Shown one piece after another: positions 9,192 through 18,549 of a stretch of 64,000 nt of DNA. The position numbers were made by a program, and so were the translations under genes. This DNA comes from UBA9980 sp964436235 (GTDB lineage Bacteria; Muiribacteriota; UBA9980). Location: contig CAYTCW010000002.1 of the NCBI GenBank assembly GCA_964436235.1, positions 1 through 64,000 of the forward strand, given 5' to 3'. Under the pieces are notes generated by a model that saw only the letters and a list, made by a program, of their open reading frames with translations, did no database searches and had not been told where the DNA came from. Within the stretch, counting starts at the first letter, position 1; each line of letters starts with the position of its first letter.

Positions 9192-9596
9192 ATGATTTCA
9201 GGAATAAGCCATATAACGTTAATAGTCAAAGATATTGAAAAAACTGCGAAACTTTTTATATCGATATTTGATGCTGAAATTAAATATTTGAGCGGATTGA
9301 AAACTTTTTCCATATCGCCCGAGATATTTTTATTGATAAACGGAGTATGGATAGCTTTAATGCAGGGCGAGCCGCTTAAAGAACGTACATATAATCACGT
9401 GGCATTTAAAACCGATGTTGAAAATTTTGCCGGTTATGTTAATAAAATCAAAGCGGCAGGCGTTGAAATTAAAGAAAGCAGAAGCAGAATTAAAGGCGAA
9501 GCTGATTCAATATATTTTTATGACTACGATAATCACCTTTTTGAAATACATTCAGGCACGCTCGAGCAAAGATTGAACTCATACAGCCAATATTAA
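9192..9596 (+). CDS. fosX: FosX-type fosfomycin hydrolase (VOC superfamily)
   Basis: A 134-residue member of the vicinal-oxygen-chelate superfamily, very similar throughout to Listeria FosX as I recall it (133 residues). FosX opens the epoxide of fosfomycin with water using Mn2+. Metal ligands are in place at His7 ('GISHITL'), His69 ('YNHVAF') and Glu118 ('LFEIHSG'). Glu44, the general base that distinguishes FosX hydrolases from the thiol transferases FosA and FosB, is also present. 'SIYFYDYDNHLFEIH' is the family signature. I chose ATG 9192 (GGGG 9 bases upstream, start MISGIS as in FosX) over the longer frame from 9135. It lies between a C39 remnant and a secreted protein and shows no mobile-element hallmarks, so it looks like a native gene. 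Confidence 0.92.
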   Translation: MISGISHITLIVKDIEKTAKLFISIFDAEIKYLSGLKTFSISPEIFLLINGVWIALMQGEPLKERTYNHVAFKTDVENFAGYVNKIKAAGVEIKESRSRIKGEADSIYFYDYDNHLFEIHSGTLEQRLNSYSQY

Positions 9597-9624
9597 AATT
9601 TAAAATATAATAATAGGAGATTTT

Positions 9625-10374
9625 ATGAAAAAAGCCCTGCTATATTTATTAATACTGTTTTTCTTTTTACTGTTTTTTAATTATACAATAGCGCCGTCAT
9701 ACGCTAAAAATGAAGATAGAAGGCTGATTAACATAGTTAAAGAAGGAAAAAATTCGAAAATTAAACTCGGCGATATTGATAAATATTGTAAATACGGTCT
9801 GGCTGAAAAACTAGTACGTTTAATATCGTCCAATAAGGAACGCCTGCTTGAAACGCCTTCATTTAATCCTGAAATTGACGTTACCGACAAAGACACCATG
9901 TTAGAAGAAGGAAAAACTATCTTAAACCAGACGACTTATTTACGAAAAGCCGGAATAGATCCGAAAACTATGAATTTAAGCGATTCAGACGACGATACTA
10001 TAAATAAAACCCTTGAATCCAGCTTTATGGTTTATTATACTTCGCTCGTAGATATCGATTCGGACGGCGAAAGTGAAATTAGATTTTACTCCGTTCAGGG
10101 CAGTCTTTTAGAAGAAGATAATTATTTTTTTAAAAAAGGCCGTGACGGGCGTTATAAACTTGTTGAATGCAAGTTGGGCGGCGGCGATATGCTTATTTTT
10201 ATTAAATATGATAATAAAGTTTATGCGGCCGAAAGAAATAAAGAAAATATATTAAACTATCTCAAAATATATTCTTTTGATGCGGCCGATGAAAAATTTA
10301 AAGGTTTATTTACGATAAATATCGAGCGTAAAGGTAAAAAAGGAAAGAATATAACCTTAACGCTCGATAATTAA
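9625..10374 (+). CDS. Secreted hypothetical protein
   Basis: A 249-residue protein with a clear signal peptide (about 1-27, very Leu/Phe-rich, ending near 'SYAK') and an AGGAG ribosome site. The mature part is charged and mostly beta/alpha mixed. 'DIDSDGESEIRFY' near residue 141 looks like a short Asp-rich calcium-binding loop of the FG-GAP/EF-hand kind. It starts 28 bases after fosX and ends 27 bases before a convergent gene. I recognise no family. Confidence 0.85.
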   Translation: MKKALLYLLILFFFLLFFNYTIAPSYAKNEDRRLINIVKEGKNSKIKLGDIDKYCKYGLAEKLVRLISSNKERLLETPSFNPEIDVTDKDTMLEEGKTILNQTTYLRKAGIDPKTMNLSDSDDDTINKTLESSFMVYYTSLVDIDSDGESEIRFYSVQGSLLEEDNYFFKKGRDGRYKLVECKLGGGDMLIFIKYDNKVYAAERNKENILNYLKIYSFDAADEKFKGLFTINIERKGKKGKNITLTLDN

Positions 10375-10401
10375 TCGCATTTTGAACGGTATTTACTCAG
10401 C

Positions 10402-12627
10402 TTATATAAATAAATTAATATTGCCTTTTTCGGCGTCGGCAAGATAAGCCGCCACTCCGCCGTCTTCGACGCCGTCGATCATCTCTTCTTTTTTGATTCC
10501 CATTAATTCCATTGACATGCGGCATGCGACGAGCTTTCCGCCGTTATCTTTTACCGATTGAAGAAGTTTTTCGAGCGGCTCTACGTTATGCTGTTTCATT
10601 ATGCCCTTTATCATCTTAGTGCCCATGCCCATCATATTCATTTTGGAAAGAGCGAGTTGATTAGTTCCGCGCGGCATCATAAAACCGAAGATTTTTTCTA
10701 TAAAGTTTTTCTTTACGGGCACGCTTTTATTTTTACGGAGTATATTAAGCCCCCAGAAAGTGAAAAACAGCGATACTTTTTTTCCCATGGCCAGCGCGCC
10801 GTTGGCGATAATAGCGGCGGCCATAGCTTTATCAAAATTATCCGAAAANNNNNNNNNNNNNNNNNNNNNNNNNNNNNNNNNNNNNNNNNNNNNNNNNNNN
10901 NNNNNNNNNNNNNNNNNNNNNNNNNNNNNNNNNNNNNNNNNNNNNNNNTCTTTTTCACCAGGTATAAAGTGTTGGAAATCGCCCTGATTATAGTAGGTGT
11001 TATAACTTTCCCATCCGCCGCTTATATTAACGACATTGAATCCGTTTTGTTTGAGTATTCTCTGTGCGATGTAACCGCGCAGTCCTACCCGGCAGTAAAC
11101 TAATATTAATTTGTCTTCAGGTATTTCGATAAGCCGGCTTCTTAGGGTATGAAGCGGTATATTTACGGAATTTTCGATGGCGCCGGAAATTACTTCGTCG
11201 GTATTTCTAACGTCTATTAAATAAGCGCCGTTAGCCATATATTCTTTTATATCGAATATACTTATCAGCGGGGCGAAATCAGGAGTATTATTTTCGGCGA
11301 CGAAGCCGGCCATGTTAACGGGGTCTTTTGCGGAGCCGAAGGGCGGCGCGTATGAAAGCTCGTAATCGCTCAGATCGTGGATGGTAGCGCCGTGGCGTAT
11401 TGCGGAGGCTATAACGTCGATGCGCTTATCGACTCCGTCGTAGCCGCAGGCCTGAGCGCCGAGAATTTTGCCGGTTTCGGGCGAATATATAAGTTTGAGA
11501 TGCACCATATATGCGTAAGGATAATATCCGGCATGGCTTCCGGCGTGTATGGTAACTGTTTTAAATGGTATATTAAATTTTTTAAGAAGCGGCACGCTCG
11601 CGCCGGTGGCCCCGCAGGCAAGGTCGAAAACCTTTACTATCGAAGTTCCCTGGGTGTCTTTATATTCGGATTTTATCCCGCAGATATTATTTACGGCTAT
11701 GCGCGCCTGGCGGTTAGCGGGGCCGGCGAGCGGTATTTTAATTTTAGTTTTAGTGACAAAGTGGGTAACTTCGACCGCGTCGCCTACGGCGTATATGGAA
11801 GGGTCTGAAGTGAGCATGGTTTCATCGACGGCTATCGCGCCGGTTTCTCCTATTTTAAGCCCGGCTTCTTTAGCGAGTTTTACTTCCGGCATTACTCCTA
11901 TAGCGAGAACCGCCATATCCGCCTCGAGAATTTTACCGCTTGCAAGGCTTAGAGCTACTTTGCCGTTCGCGCTTTTTTTGAATTCGGTTACCCTGTCGGA
12001 AAGGTAAAGTTTAAGTTTATGCGATTTCATTTCGTTATGGGCAAAAGCCGCCATATCCGGGTCTAAAAATGTTAAAACCTGGTCCTGCATTTCAACGAGC
12101 GAGACGGCAAATCCTTTTTCGATAAGGTTTTCAGCGACCTCTACGCCTATGAAACCGCCTCCGACGACTACCGCGCTTTTTGCTCCGGCCTTCATAGCGG
12201 CAATTATTTTATCCATATCGGGTATGGTCCTTAAAGTGAAAATATTATCGGATTCGATGCCCGTTATAGGCGGCTTGATCGGCGCGGCGCCCGGTGAAAG
12301 TACTAAATAATCATAGCTGTCTTCGAATATATTGTTCGATTTCCAGTTTTTGACTTTGACTTTTTTATTTTTAGTATCGATGGATATTACTTCATGAAAA
12401 GTTTTTATGGCAAAATTAAATCTTGCGGACATATTTTCGGGGGTTTGCACCAAAAGAGACTCGCGGTCTTCTATAGAGCCGCCTATATGATAAGGCAGAC
12501 CGCAGTTGGCAAAAGATATATATTCGCCGCGTTCGTACATCGTAATTTCACATTTTTCGTCGAGCCTTCTGAGCCGGGCGGCCGCGGAAGCTCCGCCGGC
12601 AACGCCGCCTACAATAATGACTTTCAT
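10402..12627 (-). CDS. CoA-disulfide reductase fused to rhodanese and DsrE domains (gap inside)
   Basis: A multidomain FAD/NAD(P)H thiol-disulfide enzyme linked to sulfur transfer. Residues 1-440 form a CoA-disulfide-reductase-type flavoprotein: 'IIVGGVAGGASAAARLRR' FAD motif, redox Cys42 in 'FANCGLPY', and NAD(P)H motif 'VVGGGFIGVEVAEN'. A rhodanese domain follows (about 450-555) with active-site Cys in 'VYCRVGLRG'. After a 100-N gap comes a DsrE/F-like domain ('IIANGALAMGKKVSLFFTFWG' region to the end). Relatives with this order usually carry a TusA domain between rhodanese and DsrE, and the gap lies exactly there. AGGAGGT precedes the ATG. It likely handles persulfide or polysulfide and CoA-thiol redox balance in the cytoplasm. 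Confidence 0.93.
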   Translation of the reverse strand: MKVIIVGGVAGGASAAARLRRLDEKCEITMYERGEYISFANCGLPYHIGGSIEDRESLLVQTPENMSARFNFAIKTFHEVISIDTKNKKVKVKNWKSNNIFEDSYDYLVLSPGAAPIKPPITGIESDNIFTLRTIPDMDKIIAAMKAGAKSAVVVGGGFIGVEVAENLIEKGFAVSLVEMQDQVLTFLDPDMAAFAHNEMKSHKLKLYLSDRVTEFKKSANGKVALSLASGKILEADMAVLAIGVMPEVKLAKEAGLKIGETGAIAVDETMLTSDPSIYAVGDAVEVTHFVTKTKIKIPLAGPANRQARIAVNNICGIKSEYKDTQGTSIVKVFDLACGATGASVPLLKKFNIPFKTVTIHAGSHAGYYPYAYMVHLKLIYSPETGKILGAQACGYDGVDKRIDVIASAIRHGATIHDLSDYELSYAPPFGSAKDPVNMAGFVAENNTPDFAPLISIFDIKEYMANGAYLIDVRNTDEVISGAIENSVNIPLHTLRSRLIEIPEDKLILVYCRVGLRGYIAQRILKQNGFNVVNISGGWESYNTYYNQGDFQHFIPGEKXXXXXXXXXXXXXXXXXXXXXXXXXXXXXXXXXXFSDNFDKAMAAAIIANGALAMGKKVSLFFTFWGLNILRKNKSVPVKKNFIEKIFGFMMPRGTNQLALSKMNMMGMGTKMIKGIMKQHNVEPLEKLLQSVKDNGGKLVACRMSMELMGIKKEEMIDGVEDGGVAAYLADAEKGNINLFI
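10849..10948. other. Scaffold gap of 100 N inside the CoA-disulfide reductase gene
   Basis: Exactly 100 N. It probably hides a TusA domain and the first strand of the DsrE domain, so it should be longer than drawn. Confidence 0.85.
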
Positions 12628-12718
12628 AATATAACCTCCTGAAAAATTTAAAAAATATTAGTTGTTTATTATATACTATAATATATTCTACTAATTAATG
12701 ATATATTTGATTAAGTAT

Positions 12719-12747
12719 ATTTTATCATATTTTATTTAATATTTCAA
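12719..12747 (-). promoter_or_regulatory. Sigma-70-type promoter for the CoA-disulfide reductase gene
   Basis: On the minus strand TTGAAA (12747-12742), a 17-base spacer, then TAAAAT (12724-12719). The start codon is about 90 bases downstream with a strong AGGAGGT site. Confidence 0.6.
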
Positions 12748-12776
12748 GGGTTAAAATTTAACAGGGTTAAAATTAA
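12747..12776. repeat. Pair of 14-bp direct repeats abutting the promoter
   Basis: AGGGTTAAAATTTA (12747-12760) and AGGGTTAAAATTAA (12763-12776) are direct repeats with a 16-base period. They sit immediately upstream of, and touch, the -35 box of the leftward promoter. That is the position expected for an activator or a dimeric regulator. Confidence 0.5.
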
Positions 12777-12788
12777 TAAAATTGTTAG

Positions 12789-15560
12789 TTATTGAATTTC
12801 TTTGTTTATATAACTTAAAATTTTTTGAGTAAAAAGAGTTTCAGATTCGATAGGTTTTGAAATATAATCATCCATACCGGCGTCTATAAATTTTTGTTGT
12901 TCTTCTTTAAGCGCGCAGGCGGTGATGGCTATTATAGGAATTCTTGTTCCTGATTTTTGTTCTAAAGCTCTTATTTCGGCGGCCGCTTCAAAACCATCCA
13001 TTAAAGGCATCTGGCCGTCAATCAATATTATGTCGAATTTTTCTTTTTTATATATTTCGAGCAATTCAACGCCGTTTCTGGCCATAAAAATATTCCATCC
13101 ATTTTTATCGCAAATAGCTTTAACTAAAAGACGGCTGATAGCGTCATCTTCGGCGAGCAATATTTTATAAGACTTATTTTTATTTAAAAAATTATCATCA
13201 CGGTCCGCGGCATTTTTTTTATCGATGATATCATCATCTTTATTTATGACTTTAAACGGCAGTTTAACCGTAAAAACACTTCCGGCTCCTACGATGCTTT
13301 TTACGCTTATCGACCCTTCCATTATTTCTACGAGATTTTTTACTATAGATAGTCCTACTCCCGAACTTTCGAATTGTGCGGAATCCGGTTCGTTCAATTG
13401 ATGGAACATTTTAAAAATTTCAGAGATTTTATCGGAAGGAATGCCTATACCGGTGTCTGAAACTTCGATTAATAGCGTTGAAATATCGTTTATTAAAGAT
13501 AATTCTTCGATTTTGACTTCGATTTTTCCATTTGCCGTAAATTTGACGGCGTTCATTAAAAGGTTTATCAATATTTGTTTGAATCGAAGTTTATCTCCAT
13601 TGATTTTATAGTTTATACGCTCGTCTATGTGCGTTTCAATTTTATTATTTTTTAGTTCAGAAAGTTCAGAAATTATTTTGATGGAATTATTTAAAGCCGT
13701 ATTAATATCGAAAATGTTATATTCGATTTTCATTTTTTTTGATTCGATCTTTGAAAAATCAAGAATATCGTTAATTATACCAATTAAATGATTGCATGAC
13801 GCTTTGATAATATCGTTAAATTCTTTTTGTTTGTCGTTTAACCCGCTTGCGCCCATTAAATTTGTAAAACCGATAATGCCGTTCATCGGCGTGCGTATTT
13901 CATGACTGATATTAGCAAGAAATATGTTTTTAGCTTTTCCGGCCGCTTCGGCTTTTTCTTTAGCTGATATCAGAGTTTCCTCGATTTTTTTAAGTTCGGT
14001 TATATCTTCCATTAAACCGAGTTTCTTAGATGTTAAAAGCGAACCATTACTGCGGAAAAAACCGCGGTTCCATATCCATACATAATGACCGTTTTTATGT
14101 TTAACTCGATATTCATTGTCGGTAATGCAATCGTTTGTTTCAATTTCTTTGAATATTTTAACTGTTTTGTCTATGTCTTCGGGATGAACCAGTTTGAGCC
14201 ACGAATCAAGGGTATCTTCGATTTCTTCAGGTTTGTAACCGAACATTTTTTCAATGGAGGTCCACCAGGTTATTTTGTCGCTCATAATGTCATATTCGTA
14301 AGCGATCTGGCCTGAAGCGGCCGTGATGCATTCATAGCGATCGATCCATTCTTTTAATTTTCGGTTAGTTTCATTTCTATAGGTAACATCTATAAAGGCT
14401 GTCTGTGTGTATATTTTATCATTGATTGTTATATCGGCCAGATTAATAAGAAGCGTTCTTATGCTTTTATCTTTACGAATTATACTTACTTCAAATTCCG
14501 CTTTATATTTTTTATCGCATATTTTTTTAGTTTTCCATTCGTTTGAAAATTTTTTAGTTTCGGGAGTGTAATATTCCGTTATTTTTTTAGATGAAAATTC
14601 AGTAAAATTGTCGTAACCGAATATTTTTAATAGAGTGTCGCTGGTATAAATAATTTTATCCATATCAAGTATTGCTATTCCGCATATTGAATTTTCGATC
14701 AATGCCCTGTATTTTTCTTCGGTTTCTTTAATTTCACGGCCGGTTTTTTCTATCTGCGCCTCGAGTTCTTTTTTAGCGGTGTTGTCGAAAATTGCCGCGC
14801 TTACTCCGCAAATTTCATTATTTTCAGATATTATGGGTGTGTATATGCCGTAAACATAGGCATCCCGTCCAGTGATAAGATCGTTTTTATCTTCGAAAGT
14901 GACGCTCTGTCCGGTAGAAACGCATTGATCGTATAACGCTTTATGACGCAGATATAATTCGGGAGGAAATATTTCTTTAAAATTATGTCCGATCATTTTA
15001 TCCAAAGGTATTTTGAAGATTTCATCGTAATATTTATTGGCGAATGAATATACGCCTTCGGTATCGCCGCAGGCTATCCATAAAGGAAGTGCGTCTATCG
15101 ATGAGCGCAGCGAAAATTTAAAATCGCTGCGGCCGGATGAATTCGCGACTTTATAATTATAATAAGGGGATGAGGCGGAAGGCGCGGAAGGTGAAGAAAA
15201 AGTTATACTGAATTTATCATTTAATATTTTTTTAATTTTTAAATCGACTTCGATTTTTATTCCGTCTTTTTTTAATAATAACGCGCGGCAATTCGAAATA
15301 CCGTTAATGCCGAAGTTGCTGTTGACGCCGTTATTAATATTTGATATAAAGTCCGGCCCGTTATCCATAAAAATAAATATGTCATTTAAGTTCAAATTAT
15401 GTATAACGGCGGATTCATATTTCGAAAGATTACGCGCGGCGGCATTCGCATTAATTATATTCAAAGATTCGTCGATTAAGAAAATCGCCGGTTTTAAGCG
15501 TTCAAATACAAGATTGTAGATATTATTGTTTATTATTTTATCTTCGATACTTTTAATCAT
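12789..15560 (-). CDS. Hybrid histidine kinase: four PAS, HisKA, HATPase, receiver
   Basis: A 923-residue soluble sensor kinase; no membrane helix is visible. Four PAS-like segments cover about 15-100, 150-270, 285-395 and 405-525. The dimerisation/phosphoacceptor box 'NISHEIRTPMNG' has His553. The ATPase has an N box ('NLLMNAVKFT'), G1 'DTGIGI' and G2 'GVGLSIV'. A C-terminal receiver (about 800-920) carries the phosphoacceptor Asp848 in 'LIDGQMPLMDG' and the conserved Lys in 'YISKPI'. It begins 8 bases after the upstream kinase ends and is closely similar to it from PAS2 onward, so the pair looks like a tandem duplication in which only this copy has a receiver. No DNA-binding response regulator is adjacent. 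Confidence 0.93.
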   Translation of the reverse strand: MIKSIEDKIINNNIYNLVFERLKPAIFLIDESLNIINANAAARNLSKYESAVIHNLNLNDIFIFMDNGPDFISNINNGVNSNFGINGISNCRALLLKKDGIKIEVDLKIKKILNDKFSITFSSPSAPSASSPYYNYKVANSSGRSDFKFSLRSSIDALPLWIACGDTEGVYSFANKYYDEIFKIPLDKMIGHNFKEIFPPELYLRHKALYDQCVSTGQSVTFEDKNDLITGRDAYVYGIYTPIISENNEICGVSAAIFDNTAKKELEAQIEKTGREIKETEEKYRALIENSICGIAILDMDKIIYTSDTLLKIFGYDNFTEFSSKKITEYYTPETKKFSNEWKTKKICDKKYKAEFEVSIIRKDKSIRTLLINLADITINDKIYTQTAFIDVTYRNETNRKLKEWIDRYECITAASGQIAYEYDIMSDKITWWTSIEKMFGYKPEEIEDTLDSWLKLVHPEDIDKTVKIFKEIETNDCITDNEYRVKHKNGHYVWIWNRGFFRSNGSLLTSKKLGLMEDITELKKIEETLISAKEKAEAAGKAKNIFLANISHEIRTPMNGIIGFTNLMGASGLNDKQKEFNDIIKASCNHLIGIINDILDFSKIESKKMKIEYNIFDINTALNNSIKIISELSELKNNKIETHIDERINYKINGDKLRFKQILINLLMNAVKFTANGKIEVKIEELSLINDISTLLIEVSDTGIGIPSDKISEIFKMFHQLNEPDSAQFESSGVGLSIVKNLVEIMEGSISVKSIVGAGSVFTVKLPFKVINKDDDIIDKKNAADRDDNFLNKNKSYKILLAEDDAISRLLVKAICDKNGWNIFMARNGVELLEIYKKEKFDIILIDGQMPLMDGFEAAAEIRALEQKSGTRIPIIAITACALKEEQQKFIDAGMDDYISKPIESETLFTQKILSYINKEIQ

Positions 15561-15568
15561 AATATAGT

Positions 15569-17905
15569 TTATTCTTCAACTATGCCGTATGGCAGATTAA
15601 TTTTAAAGCAGCTACCTTTTCCTGCTTCGCTTTCTACGGTTATGTTTCCGCCCTTTAATTCAACGAGCCCTTTCACGATTGAAAGCCCTATACCAGAACC
15701 GCCGTGGCGTTTAGTGTTCGACTCATCGAGCTGATGAAACATTTCAAAAATTTCAACTTTTTTTTCAGCTGCGATGCCTATACCCGTGTCATATATTTCT
15801 ATTAAAATTAAAACTTCGTTTTTGTCTTTATCTTTGTTATATTCCGTTTTTATATGTGATATTTTAATTCCTACTTTTCCATCCGAGGTAAATTTAACGG
15901 CATTCGTTAAAAGGTTTATCAATATCTGTTCAAACCTGAATTTATCGCCGTTTACCATATAATCTATTTGATCGTCTATGAAAACTTCAACTTTTAGTTT
16001 TTTATTTTCCGCCTGCTTTGATATAAAATCGATTGAATTATTAACGGCGGTTTTAATGCAGAAGGGTTTATTTTCTAATTTAAGTTTTCCGGCCTCCAAT
16101 TTAGAAAAATCGAGGATATCGTTGATCAGAGACAATAAATGAAGTGATGAATTTTTGATTATATTGTTGAATTCTTTTTGTTTTTCATTAAGGCCGCTTG
16201 CCGATAGTAAATTGGTAAAGCCTAAAATACCGTTCATGGGCGTTCGTATCTCATGGCTTATATTCGCCAGAAAAATACTTTTTGCCGTGCTGTCGGCTTC
16301 CGACTGTTTAAGGGAATTGATGATATCTTCTTCCTTTTTTTTCTTTGAAGTTATATCTTCTATCATTCCAAGCTGCCTTACCGCCACGCCGGAAGAATCC
16401 GGAATAAAAAAACCTTTATCTCTCACCCATATATAATCTCCCGTCTTATGTTTCAACCGGTATTCCGCGTCGAATAGACAACAGCGCTCCTGTGCCTGGT
16501 GTAATTTTCGAAGCGTTTCATTTTTATCTTCAGGGTGGAGCATTTCACTCCACTGTTTAAAACCCTCATTGACTTCAGCAAGGCTGTAACCAAGAATTTT
16601 TTCGATGGTATCGCCCCATTCGATGCGGCCGGTTGTCACACTGTAATCGTAAACTATCTGTTCTGAAGATGAAACTATATATTCGTATCGCTCCGCTAAT
16701 TTTTTTATTAAATCTTCCGCTTTTTTCTTTTCAGTGATATCTATAAAAGTGCTTTCATAGCAGTTTTGGCCGTCCATAACAGTCTCCGATAAAGCTATGA
16801 TAAGAGTCCGCGGCCGGCCGTCTTTATGTATAATTTCAATTTCAAATTCAGACGGAACGCTTTCGCCGCGCGCTTTTTTTTCTCTTATATCTTCTATAAA
16901 TTTTCGCGAATCGGGCGTATGGTAATCAATCATTTTTTTAGATGAAAATTCAATAAAATTATCATAGCCGAACATTTTCATAAGCGTGTCGTTAGCGTAT
17001 ATTATTTTATCGCCCGTAGATATTCCGATACCGCAGATGGAATTTTCTACGAGCGCCCTGTATTTTTCAAGGCTTTCTTTGAGCCCGGCTTCCGCTCTGA
17101 CCGCTTTTAGCTCCAGCTCTTTCCCGGCGGTTATATCAAAAACGGCCGCGCTCATGGCAAAAACTTTATTGTCCGCGTCGAATAATGGCGTATAAATGCC
17201 GTAGGTATGGGCTTTATATCCGTTTTCAAAATCCGATTCGTCTTCGAACGTTACCGTAATTCCCTTTCCGATACACTCTTCAAAAAGTTTTTTATGTTTT
17301 TCATACATTGCGGGCGGAAAAAATTCGACGAATTTATGCCCTATTATATTTTCTATTGGTATTTTAAAAGTGGATGCATAGTATTTATTAGCGTAAAAAT
17401 ATCTGCCTTCGGTATCGACGCAGGCGATCCATAAAGGAAGAGCGTCAGCCGCGGCTTTAAGAGTATCTTCGATTTTATCGTCTGTTGAAGTTAAAACGGC
17501 TGAAGTTAAATCAGCGGATTCGAATTTATCGCATAAAACCGCCGATATCATAAAAAGATCCAGACCGGCTTCAACGATGTCCACTCCGGCGTTTATTGAG
17601 GTATAGTCTTTTTTCAATAAATGCGCGCGGCTGGAGAAATTCGGGGTGATAGCCGCCGCCGGGCCGGTTAAAAAAGGAAAAATCGAAAGATCGTCAGGAT
17701 GAATTAATTTTTTAAAATTCATGCCTTTGATTTCATCGGGAGCGTATCCGTAAAAAAAGCAACCCGCAGCGTTGGCGTCTATAACGTTAAAAGACGCGTC
17801 AACTATTAAAACGGCTTCGTCTGAACTTTCAAATATCTTAAAATAGATATTTTCGTCGTGAGAAGCGGTTTTATTGCAGATATCGACGCAGCCGCCTTCG
17901 TCCAT
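15569..17905 (-). CDS. PAS histidine kinase, paralogue of its downstream neighbour
   Basis: A 778-residue soluble kinase with the same order as the next gene minus the receiver: about four PAS segments (20-105, 145-265, 280-390, 400-525), 'NISHEIRTPMNG' with His551, N box 'NLLTNAVKFT', G1 'DTGIGI' and G2 'GIGLSIV', ending just after the ATPase. Many PAS stretches are nearly word-for-word shared with the hybrid kinase ('ALVENSICGI', 'MKMFGYDNFIEFSSKKM'). GGAT precedes the ATG; the start is the only good one in the region. With a receiver on the partner, phosphotransfer between the two is plausible. Confidence 0.93.
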   Translation of the reverse strand: MDEGGCVDICNKTASHDENIYFKIFESSDEAVLIVDASFNVIDANAAGCFFYGYAPDEIKGMNFKKLIHPDDLSIFPFLTGPAAAITPNFSSRAHLLKKDYTSINAGVDIVEAGLDLFMISAVLCDKFESADLTSAVLTSTDDKIEDTLKAAADALPLWIACVDTEGRYFYANKYYASTFKIPIENIIGHKFVEFFPPAMYEKHKKLFEECIGKGITVTFEDESDFENGYKAHTYGIYTPLFDADNKVFAMSAAVFDITAGKELELKAVRAEAGLKESLEKYRALVENSICGIGISTGDKIIYANDTLMKMFGYDNFIEFSSKKMIDYHTPDSRKFIEDIREKKARGESVPSEFEIEIIHKDGRPRTLIIALSETVMDGQNCYESTFIDITEKKKAEDLIKKLAERYEYIVSSSEQIVYDYSVTTGRIEWGDTIEKILGYSLAEVNEGFKQWSEMLHPEDKNETLRKLHQAQERCCLFDAEYRLKHKTGDYIWVRDKGFFIPDSSGVAVRQLGMIEDITSKKKKEEDIINSLKQSEADSTAKSIFLANISHEIRTPMNGILGFTNLLSASGLNEKQKEFNNIIKNSSLHLLSLINDILDFSKLEAGKLKLENKPFCIKTAVNNSIDFISKQAENKKLKVEVFIDDQIDYMVNGDKFRFEQILINLLTNAVKFTSDGKVGIKISHIKTEYNKDKDKNEVLILIEIYDTGIGIAAEKKVEIFEMFHQLDESNTKRHGGSGIGLSIVKGLVELKGGNITVESEAGKGSCFKINLPYGIVEE

Positions 17906-18007
17906 TTTTTATCCAGCCTTATAGTAAAATAGAATAAATGATTTTACCAGCCTTATTACAGGCTTATTTCAACATTATAGTCAGGGTTTTCCGGCAGTAA
18001 AACGCGT

Positions 18008-18541
18008 TTAAAATTCTATGCCGGTAATGGCTTTGCGTGATTTAAAGTAATGCTTTATATCCTTGATTTCGCTTACTAAATCGGCTTTTTCTATTACGAA
18101 ATCGGGCGCGTTTCGTCCGGTTAATATTAATTCGGTATTTTCGCCCTTAGCGGCTAATATTTTTTCGATATCTTCCCTTTTAATTAAATTAAAGTTGTAA
18201 GCGTATAATACTTCGTCGAGCACCAATAAATCTATATTTTGATTTTTTAATATATCGACGGCTTTTTCGACGGCTGTTTTAGCGGCGGTGATGTCCTGCG
18301 GTGATGGATTTTCGGCGTTAACCCAACCGTCGGAGCCGAATTGAAAAATCTCGATGCCCGGATCGTTTTTAAAATATTTAATTTCGCCGTATGTATTAAA
18401 CATTTTTTCGGATTTCATGAATTGCACGATTTTAACCGAAAAACCGTGGCCGCGAGCTCTCAACGCCAGGCCGAAAGCCGCGGTTGTTTTACCTTTTCCG
18501 TTTCCGGTATAAACTTGTATGAGGCCTTTTTCTATATTCAT
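18008..18541 (-). CDS. cobO: Corrinoid adenosyltransferase (BtuR/CobO type)
   Basis: Transfers the adenosyl group from ATP to cob(I)alamin-type corrinoids, making adenosylcobalamin, the cofactor of the mutase encoded just upstream. Residues 1-177 match the CobA/CobO/BtuR family: 'GLIQVYTGNGKGKTTAAFG' with P-loop, 'LRARGHGFSVKIVQFMKS', and 'LLVLDEV' Walker B. I place the start at ATG 18541 (AGGA 6-7 bases before, family-typical MNIEKG) rather than the 21-codon longer frame that would overlap the mutase. It begins 8 bases after the mutase stop, so cofactor supply and enzyme are co-expressed. Confidence 0.93.
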   Translation of the reverse strand: MNIEKGLIQVYTGNGKGKTTAAFGLALRARGHGFSVKIVQFMKSEKMFNTYGEIKYFKNDPGIEIFQFGSDGWVNAENPSPQDITAAKTAVEKAVDILKNQNIDLLVLDEVLYAYNFNLIKREDIEKILAAKGENTELILTGRNAPDFVIEKADLVSEIKDIKHYFKSRKAITGIEF

Positions 18542-18549
18542 GACAAATC

